Shown here piece by piece: positions 11,897-23,934 of a DNA stretch of 64,000 nt. Every line of letters begins with the position of its first letter. Position 1 is the stretch's first letter. Under the pieces are notes generated by a model. It searched no databases. It saw only the letters and a program-made list of their open reading frames with translations, and had not been told where the DNA came from. Made by a program: the position numbers and the translations under genes. This DNA is from Porites lobata (taxonomy: Eukaryota > Cnidaria > Anthozoa > Scleractinia > Poritidae), in contig CALNXK010000039.1 of assembly GCA_942486035.1 (NCBI GenBank), forward strand, positions 1,110,001 to 1,174,000. Direction: 5' to 3'.

Positions 11897-14800
11897 ATGT
11901 GATTAACATAAATGAATTGTTTGGAACGTTTTTACTGACGATGTTTGGAGGCTTACATTGTAGTATTCGCCATTAAATTTTTTCTTGTGTTTTCGAAGAA
12001 ATCTAATCCAACCCCTTCTCGATCTTAATGGTTTAGTGCAATTCAATGACAAAGTAGAAATGCACCATTTTGTTTAAACGTGTCAAATGTCAGGCAAAAT
12101 GTACGATGAGCTACTTTGCGTAAAATATATACTTATATTCTTTGTTTATTATTTTTCCCCTGGGATATGAATCACTGCTAACATTTATGCCAGGAAGATT
12201 ATTTTCTCGATTCATTTTAATATACGTGACATGACTTAACTTACAAGCGCGCGTCAGCGCCCTTTCTTATCATTATAATTGGTTGAATACCTTCCTTTTC
12301 TTTGAGACCTCACCCAATTAATTGTCAACATTTAATTTATAAATGTTTTATTATACCTCGACCTGTTGGCTGGCAAGGCCCCATTTCAATAAAAGGGTAA
12401 TGTTGCGCTAAACGACCATCGATTGTTGAATTGGAACAGCTGTAAATGTCGGTGACTTCCGAGTACAATTGCTGCAAGTCACTTTCATTTTCTTCTTACA
12501 GATTTGCAATGATGCGTTTATTCGTGATTAGAGAAGTGACATCGTTTTTTCCCTCTCGAGGCAGCCTGAATATACATTTGCTTAGTTGAAACTATGGACC
12601 ATTTTCCTAAAAAATTTACGTACATGCTGGAAGCTCATTGTTACCGAAATAAACATATAGCAGTCGTCTAAAGAGGGCACCACAACTTTCAGGTTGAACC
12701 GTTTTCTTTTCCTCTTTCTTTTTTGTGTTTTAATTACTTGTAATCGGAATTTCGTCATTTCCAGGCTTATATCCTTAAGAGACACTCGACAAAGTGTAGA
12801 TTTTGAACAACATCCTTTCAAAGAATCGCACAAATACGTCTCTCCTGTGGTAAAAATATTCAAGCTTGTTTTTGAAGCATACAGGCCACATATTAATCTC
12901 TTGGAATTGTAATTGATTAATTTGTGACCACGTTGGCTAATTGCCGTGGGCACAAAGTTAGTTTCAATGGTGCTTCACCATCAAAAAGAGGTCATTACAA
13001 ATCCCTGTCTTTACAGAACGTTACCAGTGTGCTATTATAATTCTGTGAATGACCTGAAATATTTTGATAACACCGTCTGATGGGACAGTCCTATGATATT
13101 AATACTTTGTTGTGTCCTTTTAGCTTACTAATGACACTTTTTGGTTAATTTCACATAGCAACAGTCTCCAAAACAACTAATTTAAAAACCACCTGGCCCT
13201 CGCTAAAACAACGTCAGTATAAATTTGGTTAAAGTACATGGTTTGTGGTGGCATGGCGCCTTCCTTGTGGTTTAAAACAGGCGTGAAGTACTCATTCTGT
13301 GTGTTTTTTCCTTTTCCTTTTTTTTTTAAGTATAAATATCTTTAAAGTTTGAACAAAGAAAGAGCTTTAAGCCAATCCAAAGGGACACTTTTTTGCGTAA
13401 AGGCAACCTTCACATACTAGAGTAGTAAATCTTTTCTTGGTTTTTGGGCCTCTTTGATCTTCCTGCCGTTGGCTATTTTGGTCAAGAGCTGACAAACTTA
13501 AAAAGGAAGTGAGTTTCTAATCTATAAGAGATTGTTGTGTTAAGTTGACAAGCAGGAAGTCAAAACACTTTCTTTGTTGCGGCTTCAATAAAGGTTATGT
13601 AACATCAGAAAATTTTGACTATGGCTTAAGGCTTGCATTAATTTCTCGAACATCTAGCTTACGTGTTAGAAATCAAAACATAGTGCACCTCACTGAACAA
13701 CAACACGACCTCAGTTGTTCATCGCGTTTTATATGCTTAAAATGGTTAAATATTTTAGCCAGATTTGACGCTAAAAATTGAAAAAAAAAACAACTTGTAC
13801 AGTCAAATATTTCAAAAACGCGACGCCATTTATCTTTAAAAGTGAAAACTCTTATGAGAAGAGAATTAATGAAAAGGTTTGAAAACAGTCACGAATTAAT
13901 TGGTTATACTTTAAATGTGGGATATATTAATGCAACTTCCATTCCAGTCAGTTTGGCTTCTCGGTAACTTTTCGAAATACTTTTAACCCTTCAAGAAGTT
14001 CTATGGTACTCTGTTCTTCTCAAGTTTAATCCGTGGGCTTAAAAACAAAATGATGAATTAACATATACTTTCCCCGATGCAGTTTTATACCCCTCTATAC
14101 TGTTCACTCCAGCTATATTTTGTATGGATTGAACCGCAGTGCAATGTCAAATCAATTGGCATATTCCAAGTTCAGAGGTTTTCACGGATGTGCTTTTTTC
14201 TCACAATGCTAGCTCACTGACAAGCCAACGAACTAACTAGACTATGCAAAAATACCGCTAGAAGGAGGATCAAGGATCAAATCAACAAGGTTTAGTTGTA
14301 TTATAACACTGTTTTTAAATCGGCTTAAGTGATATAGCTCTATAAGAAATCCATAGGAGAGAGAAACCAGAGCGTTTTAACCTCAGCACAACCCAATATT
14401 AGTGACAGATCTTAAGTGTGAGCTTGAACTTACTTCTATATGTTATTTTGTTATTAATATTGTAAGAATAATAGAAAGCTTTTAACCCCCTTGGGAAGTT
14501 CTTAAGGAAATCACGTATGCGAGCTTGTTGTAGTGAGAGCAAGCATGTCTTGACAGAAATTGACAGATTGATTCTCTACAGAAGAAACTACAATGTGAAA
14601 CGTAGATCTTAACCATATAAGCCTCAAAAAAATCTGAAACATATTGTCTTTCAAGCCCGGTGAAGTACTTTTTTACTACTTGTGTCGAGTCTTTTGCTGA
14701 GTTGCCGTGACTAGTACTAAATTGATGCTAGAGAAGGAAATTAGATAATGACCCCTTTTAGATCATTTTGAAATTAAACAACATAAAAGTTTTTGAAAAA

Positions 14801-16190
14801 GGGTTTATCTTGAAAAAGAGTTTAACCGTTTTCTTTTAAAATTAGACAATAAACAGTTTATTGAAGCAATGGAATTCAATTTTATGGTTTCTGTCGAATA
14901 AACTCCCTCCTTTCAATTGTAGGTTTAGTTTTGATGATATCCGGTAGCTTTATAAGAAATACTCTACTTTTAAGGTTAAGAGAACAATATTTGCTTTAGG
15001 TTTCCGGAATTCAAAATACTCGTACTTTAAACCAACTTGTGTTGGCCAATATATCCTAAACAGGACGACTTTGCTGCCCTAACTGAATAACTGGCCAACT
15101 TCAATGGGCAGATTGTTCCGTTGCTGTTTCTTCTTGCCTTTCTTATTTCAAGTTTTCTGATTAAGACTCCCTGTTTATTTAGATTCAATTCTGCTATTAC
15201 ACTTGCGATAATGCTATCGATTTGTTTAGTTTGTGTAAACTTCCGTGACATATTTTGAATTTATGATTTGACGATACCAACTTTGTATTAGCTTAAATTA
15301 TTCACCAATATCGCTCCTTATCGTAAAACATTAGTTTTCTTTTACAACACACGAACTTCTTATACCCTCTTCTAACTCGAATTTTCCTATTTCGTTAAGC
15401 GTTAAGAATCACAGAACGTGTTTATTCCATCCTGAACAGCTAAGATAAAGTAGTTCTGTTTAAATTTTGCGGCCTTCTCCAGTTTTGGTTTACACCGGTC
15501 TCTCCATTGCGTGAGGCGACGACCGCACTCCACTGAAACCTCGCTGCTAAGTCAAAGAAGGATATTCCCATTAGAGTACGGTCTCATAATATACAACTTA
15601 TCCAGGAGAAATTTTTCTCGCTTAAAATATTTTTAACGTTGCATATTAAACTTCGCTTATCTTCTCAGGGCTCGGCTCAAAAATCCGGAAAGGTGATTAA
15701 GCCAATCATGGACTGGAAAATTAGGCACATTTTAAAATCCATCAGAATAAAGACTTTCATCAAATTTTTCACGACATATGGGAGAACACAAAACGAGTTG
15801 CAAAGAAAGCTTTGTTTTTTTTAGTTTTAATTGACAGACTTATAATTTTCTAGACAATGAGCTAATTAAACGGAGTAAATGAGTAAAAGATCAAAATATA
15901 CACACTTTTTAAAGTACTTGTCACCTGCAGCTTAACGATGTTGCTTAAGGGTGATAAATAGAACACCAACGAAGGGGATTATAAGGAAAATCGTTGGGAG
16001 ACTACAAACACGCAAGCCAGCCTAAACAATTCACAGAAAACTCAATAAAACCTAATCTGGTTTTCAGCTGCAGCTAAGACACAAAATCAGGTTAAAAAAT
16101 TGTTTTTGCTTAAACTGCAACTCGCGGAACATAGAACGTTAGATGCTACCCATGCGTGCAACGCAAGGGATCACATTCTTTCAGCCTCTT
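11897..16190. other. Intergenic region upstream of the forkhead gene
   Basis: No coding exon is visible. The frames present are short, AT-driven and lack recognisable motifs. As the upstream flank of a developmental regulator it may hold enhancers, but none can be pointed to from a single sequence. Confidence 0.4.
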
Positions 16191-16291
16191 CAAATATAAA
16201 CGCTATAAATATTCTTCGCATGTGGTCATAATGTTACATTTCCCACGATTATTCTTTTCGGGTCTAGAACAAAAGATCGCCTAGGCACTGT

Positions 16292-16360
16292 ATTGGCTTG
16301 GTCACGTGACACGTTTGTCGAGCGCTTATAAGCGTGGGCGCTTTTGCGACAAACAGTATA
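16292..16360 (+). promoter_or_regulatory. Core promoter of the forkhead gene
   Basis: The stretch holds an inverted CCAAT box (ATTGG at 16292-16296), a perfect palindromic E-box (GTCACGTGAC, 16301-16310) and a TATA-like CTTATAAG centred in the 12-bp palindrome CGCTTATAAGCG (16323-16334). A start of transcription about 30 bp after the TATA would fall near 16355-16365 and leave a 5' leader of about 90 nt. The order and spacing are those of a compact TATA promoter; the start site itself is inferred. A second TATAAA word at 16204 is an alternative. Confidence 0.6.
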
Positions 16361-16447
16361 GCCTTTACTGAGAGCAACTAGCGAACAGTACTTAATTGAG
16401 TTATTAGCAAATTGAGACATAAGAACAGTGTTACCATCACAAAGAAG

Positions 16448-17287
16448 ATGTCAGCGTTCAGTCCTGTTTCCTGCTATGCGGAGAAAGCGTCCGATTATTA
16501 TCCATCTGCGGTTCCAGCCGTCAGTACTGTAACTTGGCCCAGTGCCGTTTCTCCGGCCTATGAACTGTCACCGTGGTGTTCTTGGGGCTTACCTTCTAAG
16601 TTGAACTGCCACGCGCCTCCTACTCCAGCCGCTGTCACTGCATTGGATTACACAAGTCTCTGGCCCACTGTGCCTTCCATCGGAAGCTGTGGATTCTTCT
16701 TGCCTTCTGGAAGTTCCCTGGTGAGATCCTACGAGAAACCATCCCAATCATACATCGGTTTAATTGCCGAAGCGATCCTTAGCTCTCCGGAGAAAAAGCT
16801 TGTTCTAAGCGACATTTACAGTTATATCCTGACCCGCTACCCGTACTTTAGAACGAAGGGAAGTGGATGGAGAAACAGCATTCGTCACAATCTCTCGCTA
16901 AACGATTGTTTCGTCAAGGCTGGTCGAAGCCCTAACGGCAAGGGACATTTCTGGACCATTTGTCCTATGTACTACGAAGACTTTCTGCATGGAGACTATC
17001 GCCGGAGAAGAGCTGGAAAGGTTCTGAAATTGGATTTAAAACCAACTGAGCGCCTTTTGAGCGACTCTCATCGTTATTTCGCTTTCTTTAGCGAAGACCC
17101 AAAGCCAAGTGTAGCTGTTCGACGCGAGACGACACCCCCGAGATACGAGGAACGCGAACGCGACGAAGTGCGTTTTAGCCGAGACGTGGAATGTGATGAC
17201 ACGATAGATCCTTCTCAGTCCCCCGATCACGATTCAACAAGGAGAAGAAGCTTCGATGTTCAGAGCTTATTATCATCACAAAATTAG
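16448..17287 (+). CDS. foxQ2: Forkhead transcription factor, FoxQ2 type
   Basis: The 279-residue protein is encoded in one exon. A forkhead (winged-helix) DNA-binding domain spans about residues 97-188, starting at KPSQSYIGLIAEAIL. The recognition helix is WRNSIRHNLSLNDCF (about 141-155), followed by wing residues KAGRSPNGKGHFW and a basic RRRRA tail. The SSPEKKLVLSDIY segment and the GWRNS...AGR..NGKGH pattern are those of FoxQ2 proteins. The C-terminus ends with SFDVQSLLS (about 268-276), which fits the EH1 motif that recruits Groucho/TLE corepressors, so it is probably a nuclear repressor. FoxQ2 genes pattern the apical/aboral pole in cnidarian and other larvae (known of the family). The start chosen is the first ATG, in AAGAAGATGT context; the open frame extends 12 codons further but without an ATG. 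A TATA promoter lies about 120 bp upstream. No frame damage is seen. A close FoxQ2 paralogue rather than the orthologue is possible. Confidence 0.92.
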   Translation: MSAFSPVSCYAEKASDYYPSAVPAVSTVTWPSAVSPAYELSPWCSWGLPSKLNCHAPPTPAAVTALDYTSLWPTVPSIGSCGFFLPSGSSLVRSYEKPSQSYIGLIAEAILSSPEKKLVLSDIYSYILTRYPYFRTKGSGWRNSIRHNLSLNDCFVKAGRSPNGKGHFWTICPMYYEDFLHGDYRRRRAGKVLKLDLKPTERLLSDSHRYFAFFSEDPKPSVAVRRETTPPRYEERERDEVRFSRDVECDDTIDPSQSPDHDSTRRRSFDVQSLLSSQN

Positions 17288-17304
17288 TGGACTATAGAGG
17301 ACTG

Positions 17305-17310
17305 AATAAA
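17305..17310 (+). terminator. Polyadenylation signal of the forkhead gene
   Basis: AATAAA lies 18 bp after the stop codon, which would give a very short 3' UTR. A second AATAAA at 17739-17744 could serve a longer transcript. Confidence 0.55.
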
Positions 17311-18000
17311 GACTTGAATTGGCAAGAACATAATTTATATATATAACAAGTAGATTATGATAATTTAATTTAACGTATTCAAGCTTCTTTTCTTATAGTT
17401 TGTAATCAGATAATTGTCTTCTCTGAATAGTTTTTATCCATCATTCTTCAAAGAAAGAACCTTTCAAAAAGTGGGAAAAAACAAGTATCCGTTGTCTTAT
17501 TTGGAAAACTAAAACAAAACAACCTAATTTTGGATTGCGTGCGGAAGAATGATATTATCACATGAACTCAACTTGAAAACCGCAAATTGCATTTGTTTAT
17601 GTAAGTTTAACGATCGCACGTATTGTTCCTTTATTTCAGCCTGTTTCAGTAATAATCATTATTTATAGGGAGAAAATTTTTTTCAGTATCACAGTTATAT
17701 CACGGTTCAAGGGATACTAAAAATGTAGGGGAAATGAAAATAAAACAATTGACTTCCTAAAAGGTCTTGACGCTGTTTGTGTTTACTAAGTTCAATATAA
17801 GCTTAATGGAGACATTATATGCGACTTCTGCTTCGTTGTAAAGCAGCTGATGTTTTCCTTTTTGAATCGTGACTCAGGGCCATGACGAAACTGCTGACAA
17901 CTGCCCTTTTGTTCAGTGGCTACTATAGCCACTCAAGTGATAAAATAAACATTTTGGCTGTACATGATGATGCTCTTGACGCACACTGTTCGAATCACTC
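17311..18000. other. 3' flank of the forkhead gene
   Basis: AT-rich non-coding sequence. It may include an extended 3' UTR if the distal signal at 17739 is used. No other feature is visible. Confidence 0.4.
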
Positions 18001-18007
18001 ACACATT

Positions 18008-18350
18008 TCAGGTAAAAAGGTTATGACTCCCTTTAACGGTTCAAAAGGCACAAATAAATTGACATTTTCAAGAGATTCATAAAGTTGAAATTTCTAACCA
18101 TCTTTGGCCAAGCATTTTTTAACATCATTGCGAGATTCGTGTTGCAACGGGGAAACATCTTGAAAACTTGAGTTGACATCGTGCATTTTGACTAAGGAAA
18201 GGTTTTGACTCGCTTTAACTTAATTCAAAAGGCCCAAATAAGTTGACTTTTTTAAAGATTCATGAAGGTAAAATTTCTTGTTATGTGAGATTCGTTTGCA
18301 ACGAGGAAAAACTGACTTGAACACCTGACATCGTGCATCATCGCTAAGAT
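18008..18350 (+). repeat. Imperfect tandem duplication, unit about 175 bp
   Basis: The first copy (about 18012-18175) and second copy (about 18195-18345) share, in order, AAAAGGTTATGACTC / AAAGGTTTTGACTCGC, TTCAAAAGGC, AAATAA.TTGAC, GAGATTCGT.TTGCAACG and TGACATCGTGCAT. The copies differ by many substitutions and short indels. No coding potential is shared. Confidence 0.75.
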
Positions 18351-19199
18351 AAAAATTGGAGGTATCATACAGCACTTCATAACTATTCAAAATGAGAATA
18401 TGCTCGATCGTTACATAAACAGTACATCTCACACATTTCATGTGACATGAGTCATAAGAGTGCTCAAACTTGAAAAGGATAAATTAGAAGATCTTGCGAT
18501 AAAAATAAAATGTGCGACTGTGTAGCACTTATAACTGAATCGGCTAGAAATTGTCATAGTGAAAGCGTAGAAGAGAATTTTGCAAAAGAGAGTCGTGTGA
18601 AAGCAATTCATCTCAAAATCCCTCGCGATGTCGTGCGATTTACGTATTTCTAGTGATAATGATTAAACGAAAACAAAAAAGTGGACGAGAATACAAAAGG
18701 AAGAAAGTTTCCAAACTAGAATGCACATGCTTCATTTTGTGGGGTTAGCATGGTCAGCAGCAATTCACGAGGAAAGCAGCAGCTTTCTACAACACTTTAC
18801 TGGATCTGTCATCCAAGTTTGAAGATACAGCAAGCTATTTGAAATAGATTCTGTGAGTTTGATTTTATTCAGTGTCATTCGTGCCTTAGGGGGTGCTGAT
18901 TTGACTCATGAAAATGATGAACACTCACAATATCGACTGTACTCTTGATTGAGCATATCAAAACTGACGTGGACTATTACACTAGGCTTTTCATAAAGAA
19001 TAATTGTCTGTATGACACCTATCAAATTGAGCTTGCACTTCAATGTAACTTTGTTTTCCACCAAGACAACCTTTATTCCTTAACATTTTATAATTTAACT
19101 TTTTTTTTAATCTTACGAAAAAGGACTGTATTTTATTTGCGTACCACACAACAAATTGTTGGCGACGTCTTAAGTTAAACTCTAAAAGGAGGAAGGAGT
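18351..19199. other. Non-coding, nothing recognised
   Basis: No gene-like frame, repeat or regulatory structure could be supported. Confidence 0.35.
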
Positions 19200-19204
19200 T
19201 AACT

Positions 19205-19400
19205 AGGGTGCTCGCGTGTCTTTGCAGAAAAACTAGAAACTTCCATCTAGCCCTTACTGTTATATGGGGCTGATGTTTACACATATATTGCGGCTTAACT
19301 CTTTTTAATCCGCCCTCCTCAAACTTTAGCAATATACAAGGTTGATTTTACACCATGCAGGTGGTGAAACTTTAAAAAGGGCGGAGAGAATAGAAGTGCA
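19205..19400 (+). repeat. Dispersed repeat, related to 48.56-49.19 kb
   Basis: The words CAGAAAAACTAGAAACTT, ATATTGC near a TGTTTAC word, GCAATATA, and GCAGGTGGT.AACTTTA followed by AAAGGG.G occur here and, in the same order with an insertion, at about 48568-49150. This marks two copies of one family, the second partly overlapping the long-TIR element at 49.1 kb. Confidence 0.6.
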
Positions 19401-19849
19401 TTTGAGTACCAGCTTAAGAGTGCCGTTTAACGAGCTAAATGAGAATCCCACAACGCATTGAGCGTGTATTAGAGAATGAAATCTGCCAAAGTGTGAAATT
19501 AGACCGTACCCTCTTGGTTTATACCAGAGAAACGGGAAGTTGGAAAGTTGAGATTAGGCATCAAAGCTTGACTACGAAACGATAAAAAAAGGCTTTCTTT
19601 TTCAGTGTCTTAATTTAATGTTCATCAAGACAGTTAGATGTGTGTATCCAATGCATGGCTGATATTTGTCCTTACTTTGACCATTTACCTTTCTATTCAC
19701 ATGTTCCTCTTAAGCTTTGACTAAGAGTTCAGTATTTTGATGTCGGCAACTCTTTATAGAATTGAAGGGTTTACTTCCCTTCTCCCCGGCTGCTAGTTAA
19801 TTCCCCCACGGCTACCACCACCTCCGTGATAAGGATGTGTTTTGTTTAA
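19401..19849. other. Non-coding, nothing recognised
   Basis: AT-rich sequence without a supportable feature. Confidence 0.35.
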
Positions 19850-20285
19850 GACCGAATCCACCAGGAGGAATTGAGTAATTTTGAGTTTCATTGGACAAAA
19901 ACCTTGTACCAGAATAATTTAAAGAATATTGCATTCTTTTTACATTTTTTTAAGGGCTGAAGATGTAAGTAGTCATCTGTAGTAACACCAAAGAAAATTT
20001 CTTAAGGTAGCCGAGAAAATGAATGTCAAATTTCACAAGAATTGTGAAAACACAGGTGAAATTCTCTGAGAATTTCATGTGTAAGATGCATTTTCAATTG
20101 TGAAATTTGACATTCGCTTTCTCAGGCTTCCATAAGAAATTTTCTTTGGTGTTATTACAGATAACTAATTACATCTATAGCCCTTGAAAAATGTAAAAAA
20201 GAATGCGATATTGTTTAAATTATTCTGGTTCAAAGTTTTTGTCCACTGAAAATTAAAATTACTCAATTTCCTGATGGATTTCGTC
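19850..20285. mobile_element. Foldback (MITE-like) element with about 200-bp arms
   Basis: The left arm begins GACCGAATCCACCAGGAGGA and the right arm ends CCTGATGGATTTCGTC, its imperfect reverse complement. The pairing continues inward through AATTACTCAAT, ATGTAAAAAGAATGC, CAAAGAAAATTTCTTA and TGTCAAATTTCACA to a centre near 20065. There is no coding frame. The arms differ at scattered sites, so the insertion is not recent. The superfamily is not clear because no target duplication could be defined. Confidence 0.75.
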
Positions 20286-21589
20286 TTTGCTAATCTTTTC
20301 TCGTTTAAGCCCATCTGCAAAAGATGATTGCTGTGTTATTTTCAGTAGAAATATTATGATGAAGACTTTTCTCGCAACTTTATGCATCTTCCTTAGTTGA
20401 AAAAGTTTTTTTAAACTTTAAAAACAATCTATGTGAACAGACTTTTTCCTATCGAGCCCACGCCATCATAAATTCAATCGCTAGTCGACATCATTCTCCA
20501 TTACGGCAAACTCACAACCATGAGGTGTTCAGTTGACTTAGAGCAGTTGCGGATCGCCGAGTTTCACGCTACATCTCAGTAATTTAATCCAGTCAAGCTC
20601 TCTTTTTCTCTCTTGGACACTGTTTTCATTCTCTGTTCTTTACCTTGTACTGAAACCGCAACCAACTCAATACCTGAGTATTCTCTAATAATAATCCCCA
20701 AGGAATCCCTTTGGGTCTGAATTCTCTAACGTGCAGTCCCTTTGCGTCATCTCTCTGAGGGGCAATATAAGGGACCTTTAAGCATCAACAACGGCGAAGT
20801 TGCACAAAAAAAGGAAATTTTGCGCTGTTTCAAGCTTCCTCGCTCAATAATTAGTCTAGTTTATCGTTTGTCTCACTGCAGGTCTCCATCAGGGCGGTAG
20901 TGTCGATCTTATTCCTTCTCGTTCTTTTTCCAGCCAAAAGTGACAAATGTTGGCCAGTTTTTCTGGAGTTGAAAGACTATATCTAAGTTCAGAAAAAGAA
21001 AAATTAAATCGTTTCCTCGTGTTCACGTCCTTCATAAATCACGTTGTGGTCTTGCAGCGAAGGCAAAGAAATGCACAAAATTCGTGATGCACCTGCAGAC
21101 TTGTTGCCTTGTTAATCTTAAGCTACTGCTTTTTTGCCGCTCTTGTTGCCGTCGCCGTAGTCGTTGCTAAAGCTCCTTTAAGTCCAAGGCTGTGTAGCCT
21201 CAAGCATTTTCCTTTTTGAATTTATTAAATCAGGTTTGTTTACTAGGGGTGTAAGGATGCAGAGCAAGATTGTATATGTAGTTACCTCGGATCAATTTCG
21301 TTACCTCATCTATATCACACTTTCGTACCGCGTTATTTCGGCTCACGGTCGAAATTGAATTCTTTAATTCTTTAATTACAATTACTTGCCCAATCTCTCA
21401 ACATTCAAACATGTTATTTTTTTGGTAGTATATTTTAGTGTCCATAAAACCTGGCACGTCAAGGCGAAGAAAGTTGAAATTTATAATAAAAAAGAAGCCT
21501 TCCAGAATAGCCGTCTAAGAAAACAAAAATCAAGTGGCGGAAATGACAGGGAAAATGAACCACCATAGGCTGAACATTACTTTTAACTT
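20286..21589. other. Non-coding, nothing recognised
   Basis: No exon, repeat or structural RNA could be supported here. Confidence 0.35.
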
Positions 21590-23039
21590 TGAACAATAGC
21601 TTGAAAAACTGGGTGTCTTGAAGTTCGATGGAATATCAGGTGAACTTTGAGGCAACCACTGGAAATAACGTCATCATTGTATTCAGTGATATCATAAACT
21701 GATTTTAAGCAATCATGCAGAAAATTGTGCAACAAACAAAACCTTAAATTTAGAATTGATGGAAAGTAAAAAGTTGAGAAAGGTTTTCAATTTTTTTCCT
21801 TTTTCTTTTCACTTGTTTGCAAACTCTTTTTAGTGTATCAGCAAATTTCATTCATAAAGAATTAGGCAAAACAACAATTAAAGCGTGTTATGAGATTAAA
21901 TCAGGAAAAACATTTTATACAAATATCTTTCTTTTCATTCAATTTTGCAAACGCCATTTAAGATATTGTTTTCAGAAGGAATTTTATTCTTGACTTATTA
22001 TTTATCATTACAGGGAGGAGCTGTGGTTTTGTTTGTTTCACTAACAGTCTCAAGTTTTAGACGTTAAACTCGACTATAATTTGGTAAAACAATAGACCCT
22101 GACGTACTGTGGCTCCAGACGTCTGTTCTCAAAATATCAAGGATGAAATAAAACCATTCTAAAGGCTTGATAAAAAAGAAAACGTAGCCCTGACGTAGAA
22201 GCTGGGTGCGTTCTTTGTTCTGATCACGCAAACGGAAACGTCTTGTTAGAAAATTAACACTAATTACTTCGTTGCCTGGGACAAAATCCGCGGCGGCCAT
22301 AGAAAGGTTTCCATCTAAAGGATAAAAAAGGTGGTCCAATCTGTTCCCTTTCTTCATAGTATTCGGTAATTTTTCTACCTTGATGAAAACCGGGAAGTCG
22401 AGAAATCATTCGTTATGAAACATGAAATTGGTGAAAACAAGATGTTAATAAAAATGATGTTGATGATTAACTGCTCATCAATTTCTTCTTGTATGTAGTC
22501 ACCTATCTTTTGAGGTTTCATCATTCAAGTGTCGTAATTTTCATTATTAATAAGTGTAATTGATAAGGCAAAAAATCAAAACAACTTTTAACTAAGGCGG
22601 AAAATAGGTCATGTGTACCCACCTTAATTAATTGATGAAATGGTTTTAGCAGCACGGTAATATGAGCAACGATATTGGTGCAAGCGTTAAATAAAAGATT
22701 TTGATCCAAGATTTACTAGATTTTGCATTACTACCAGAAAAATGGATGTGTTTATATGGCAATCCCAGCGAAAGAACGATTAGCAGATGGGTGTTATATA
22801 TTTATATTATATATTTATCATAAGTCGACTTATGCTGTGATCTGTAACGAAGAATGTTTTCACCGCTTTATTATTTCAAATAAGCAACATTTCTGAGGCG
22901 ATGAAAAGAATAATGGTTGAATATTTAGTTTTAGCAGTCGGTAGGTAATTTAAACTATCAGGGGAACAACGCAAATTGAATTGGTCAAATAACAGACTGT
23001 TTAAACCTCTTTTAAGGGCTTTAAACCAATTATTAACCT

Positions 23040-23668
23040 TAAATGTCAGCTAGACGTAAGCTGAAATGTCAAGCTACACTTAAGCTTTTACTGACGCAGA
23101 GCAATTGGAAATAAATAGTGTTTACCGGGAATGATCATGCACTTATCGAAAATAGAAACAGCAAAACAAGGGCTTGAGACAGCAGGGCTACTTTCAGTCA
23201 ATGAGATTCAATTTCTTAAATCAATGGCCAACCGAAAACAGTAAATATTTACATTTATCACCAATTCTAAAATCTTAAATACGAGTCAATGACGACTGAA
23301 GACTTAAGATCAAAAGTTCGCTCTTGGATTAGCCGGCGGTAGGGGGAGCACGCTAAATGCCAGCTAGACGTAAGCTGAAATGTCAAGCTACACTTAAGCT
23401 TTTACTGACGCAGAGCAATTGGAAATAGATAGTGTTTTCCGGGAATGATCATGCACTTATCGAAAATAGAAACAGCAAAACAAGGGCTTGAGACAGCAGG
23501 GCTACTTTCAGTTAATGAGATTCAATTTCTTAAATCAATGGCCAACTGAAAACAGAAAATATTTACATTTATCACCAATTCTAAAATCTTAAATACGAGT
23601 CAATGACGACTGAAGACTTAAGCTCAGAAGTTCGCTCTTGGATTAGCCGGCGGTAGGGGGAACACACC
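23040..23668 (+). repeat. Young tandem duplication, two 314-bp copies
   Basis: Copy 1 begins at 23040 (TAAATGTCAGCTAGACG) and copy 2 at 23354 (TAAATGCCAGCTAGACG). They run in register to about 23353 and 23668, both ending in TTAGCCGGCGGTAGGGGGA. By eye only about ten substitutions and no large indel separate them, so this duplication is far younger than the block that contains it. Confidence 0.95.
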
Positions 23669-23828
23669 CCTTATTAACAAGGTACTAGAAAGTGCTGAAA
23701 GACAACGTAAAACACCTGTTGCTCATGTTATAATCTTCCTCTTTCGGGTTCTTCTTAAATCCCCCAGGCTTCTTTACAGGTAAAAAAAAACTGAAAATTT
23801 TATAAGTAACGGTAACAGGACTGAGTGG

Positions 23829-23934
23829 AGTCCAATTCGGTCTGTAATGATACGAGTGATTAACAAAATCGGACGAACGCGTTGCGGGAGTCCGATTTGT
23901 TTAATCACGAGTATGATTACAGACCGAAATGGAC
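23829..23934. mobile_element. Palindromic MITE fragment (hairpin with about 45-bp arms)
   Basis: The left arm (GTCCAATTCGGTCTGTAATG...ATCGGAC) and right arm (GTCCGATTTG...CAGACCGAAATGGAC) are near-perfect reverse complements around a GC-rich loop (GAACGCGTTGCGGGA). This hairpin design is widespread in cnidarian genomes. The 3' flank has two copies of ATGACGCGTACTGTCC (near 24072 and 24101) that may belong to the same element. Confidence 0.8.

Noticed and set aside
12582..12953. A minus-strand 123-codon frame with a KRKRKRKR run
   Set aside because: The basic run comes from a CTTTTC-type simple stretch, and there is no other support for coding.
16412..16447. A 12-codon N-terminal extension of the forkhead protein
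   Set aside because: The extension begins at TTG, not ATG; the first ATG at 16448 has a good context and lies at a sensible distance from the TATA.
22064..22357. A minus-strand frame beginning near the Harbinger-free tail of block A, with an MAAADFVPGNE-like start and Arg-rich middle
   Set aside because: The matching parts of blocks B and C have different lengths between the conserved words and contain stops, so the frame is not conserved.
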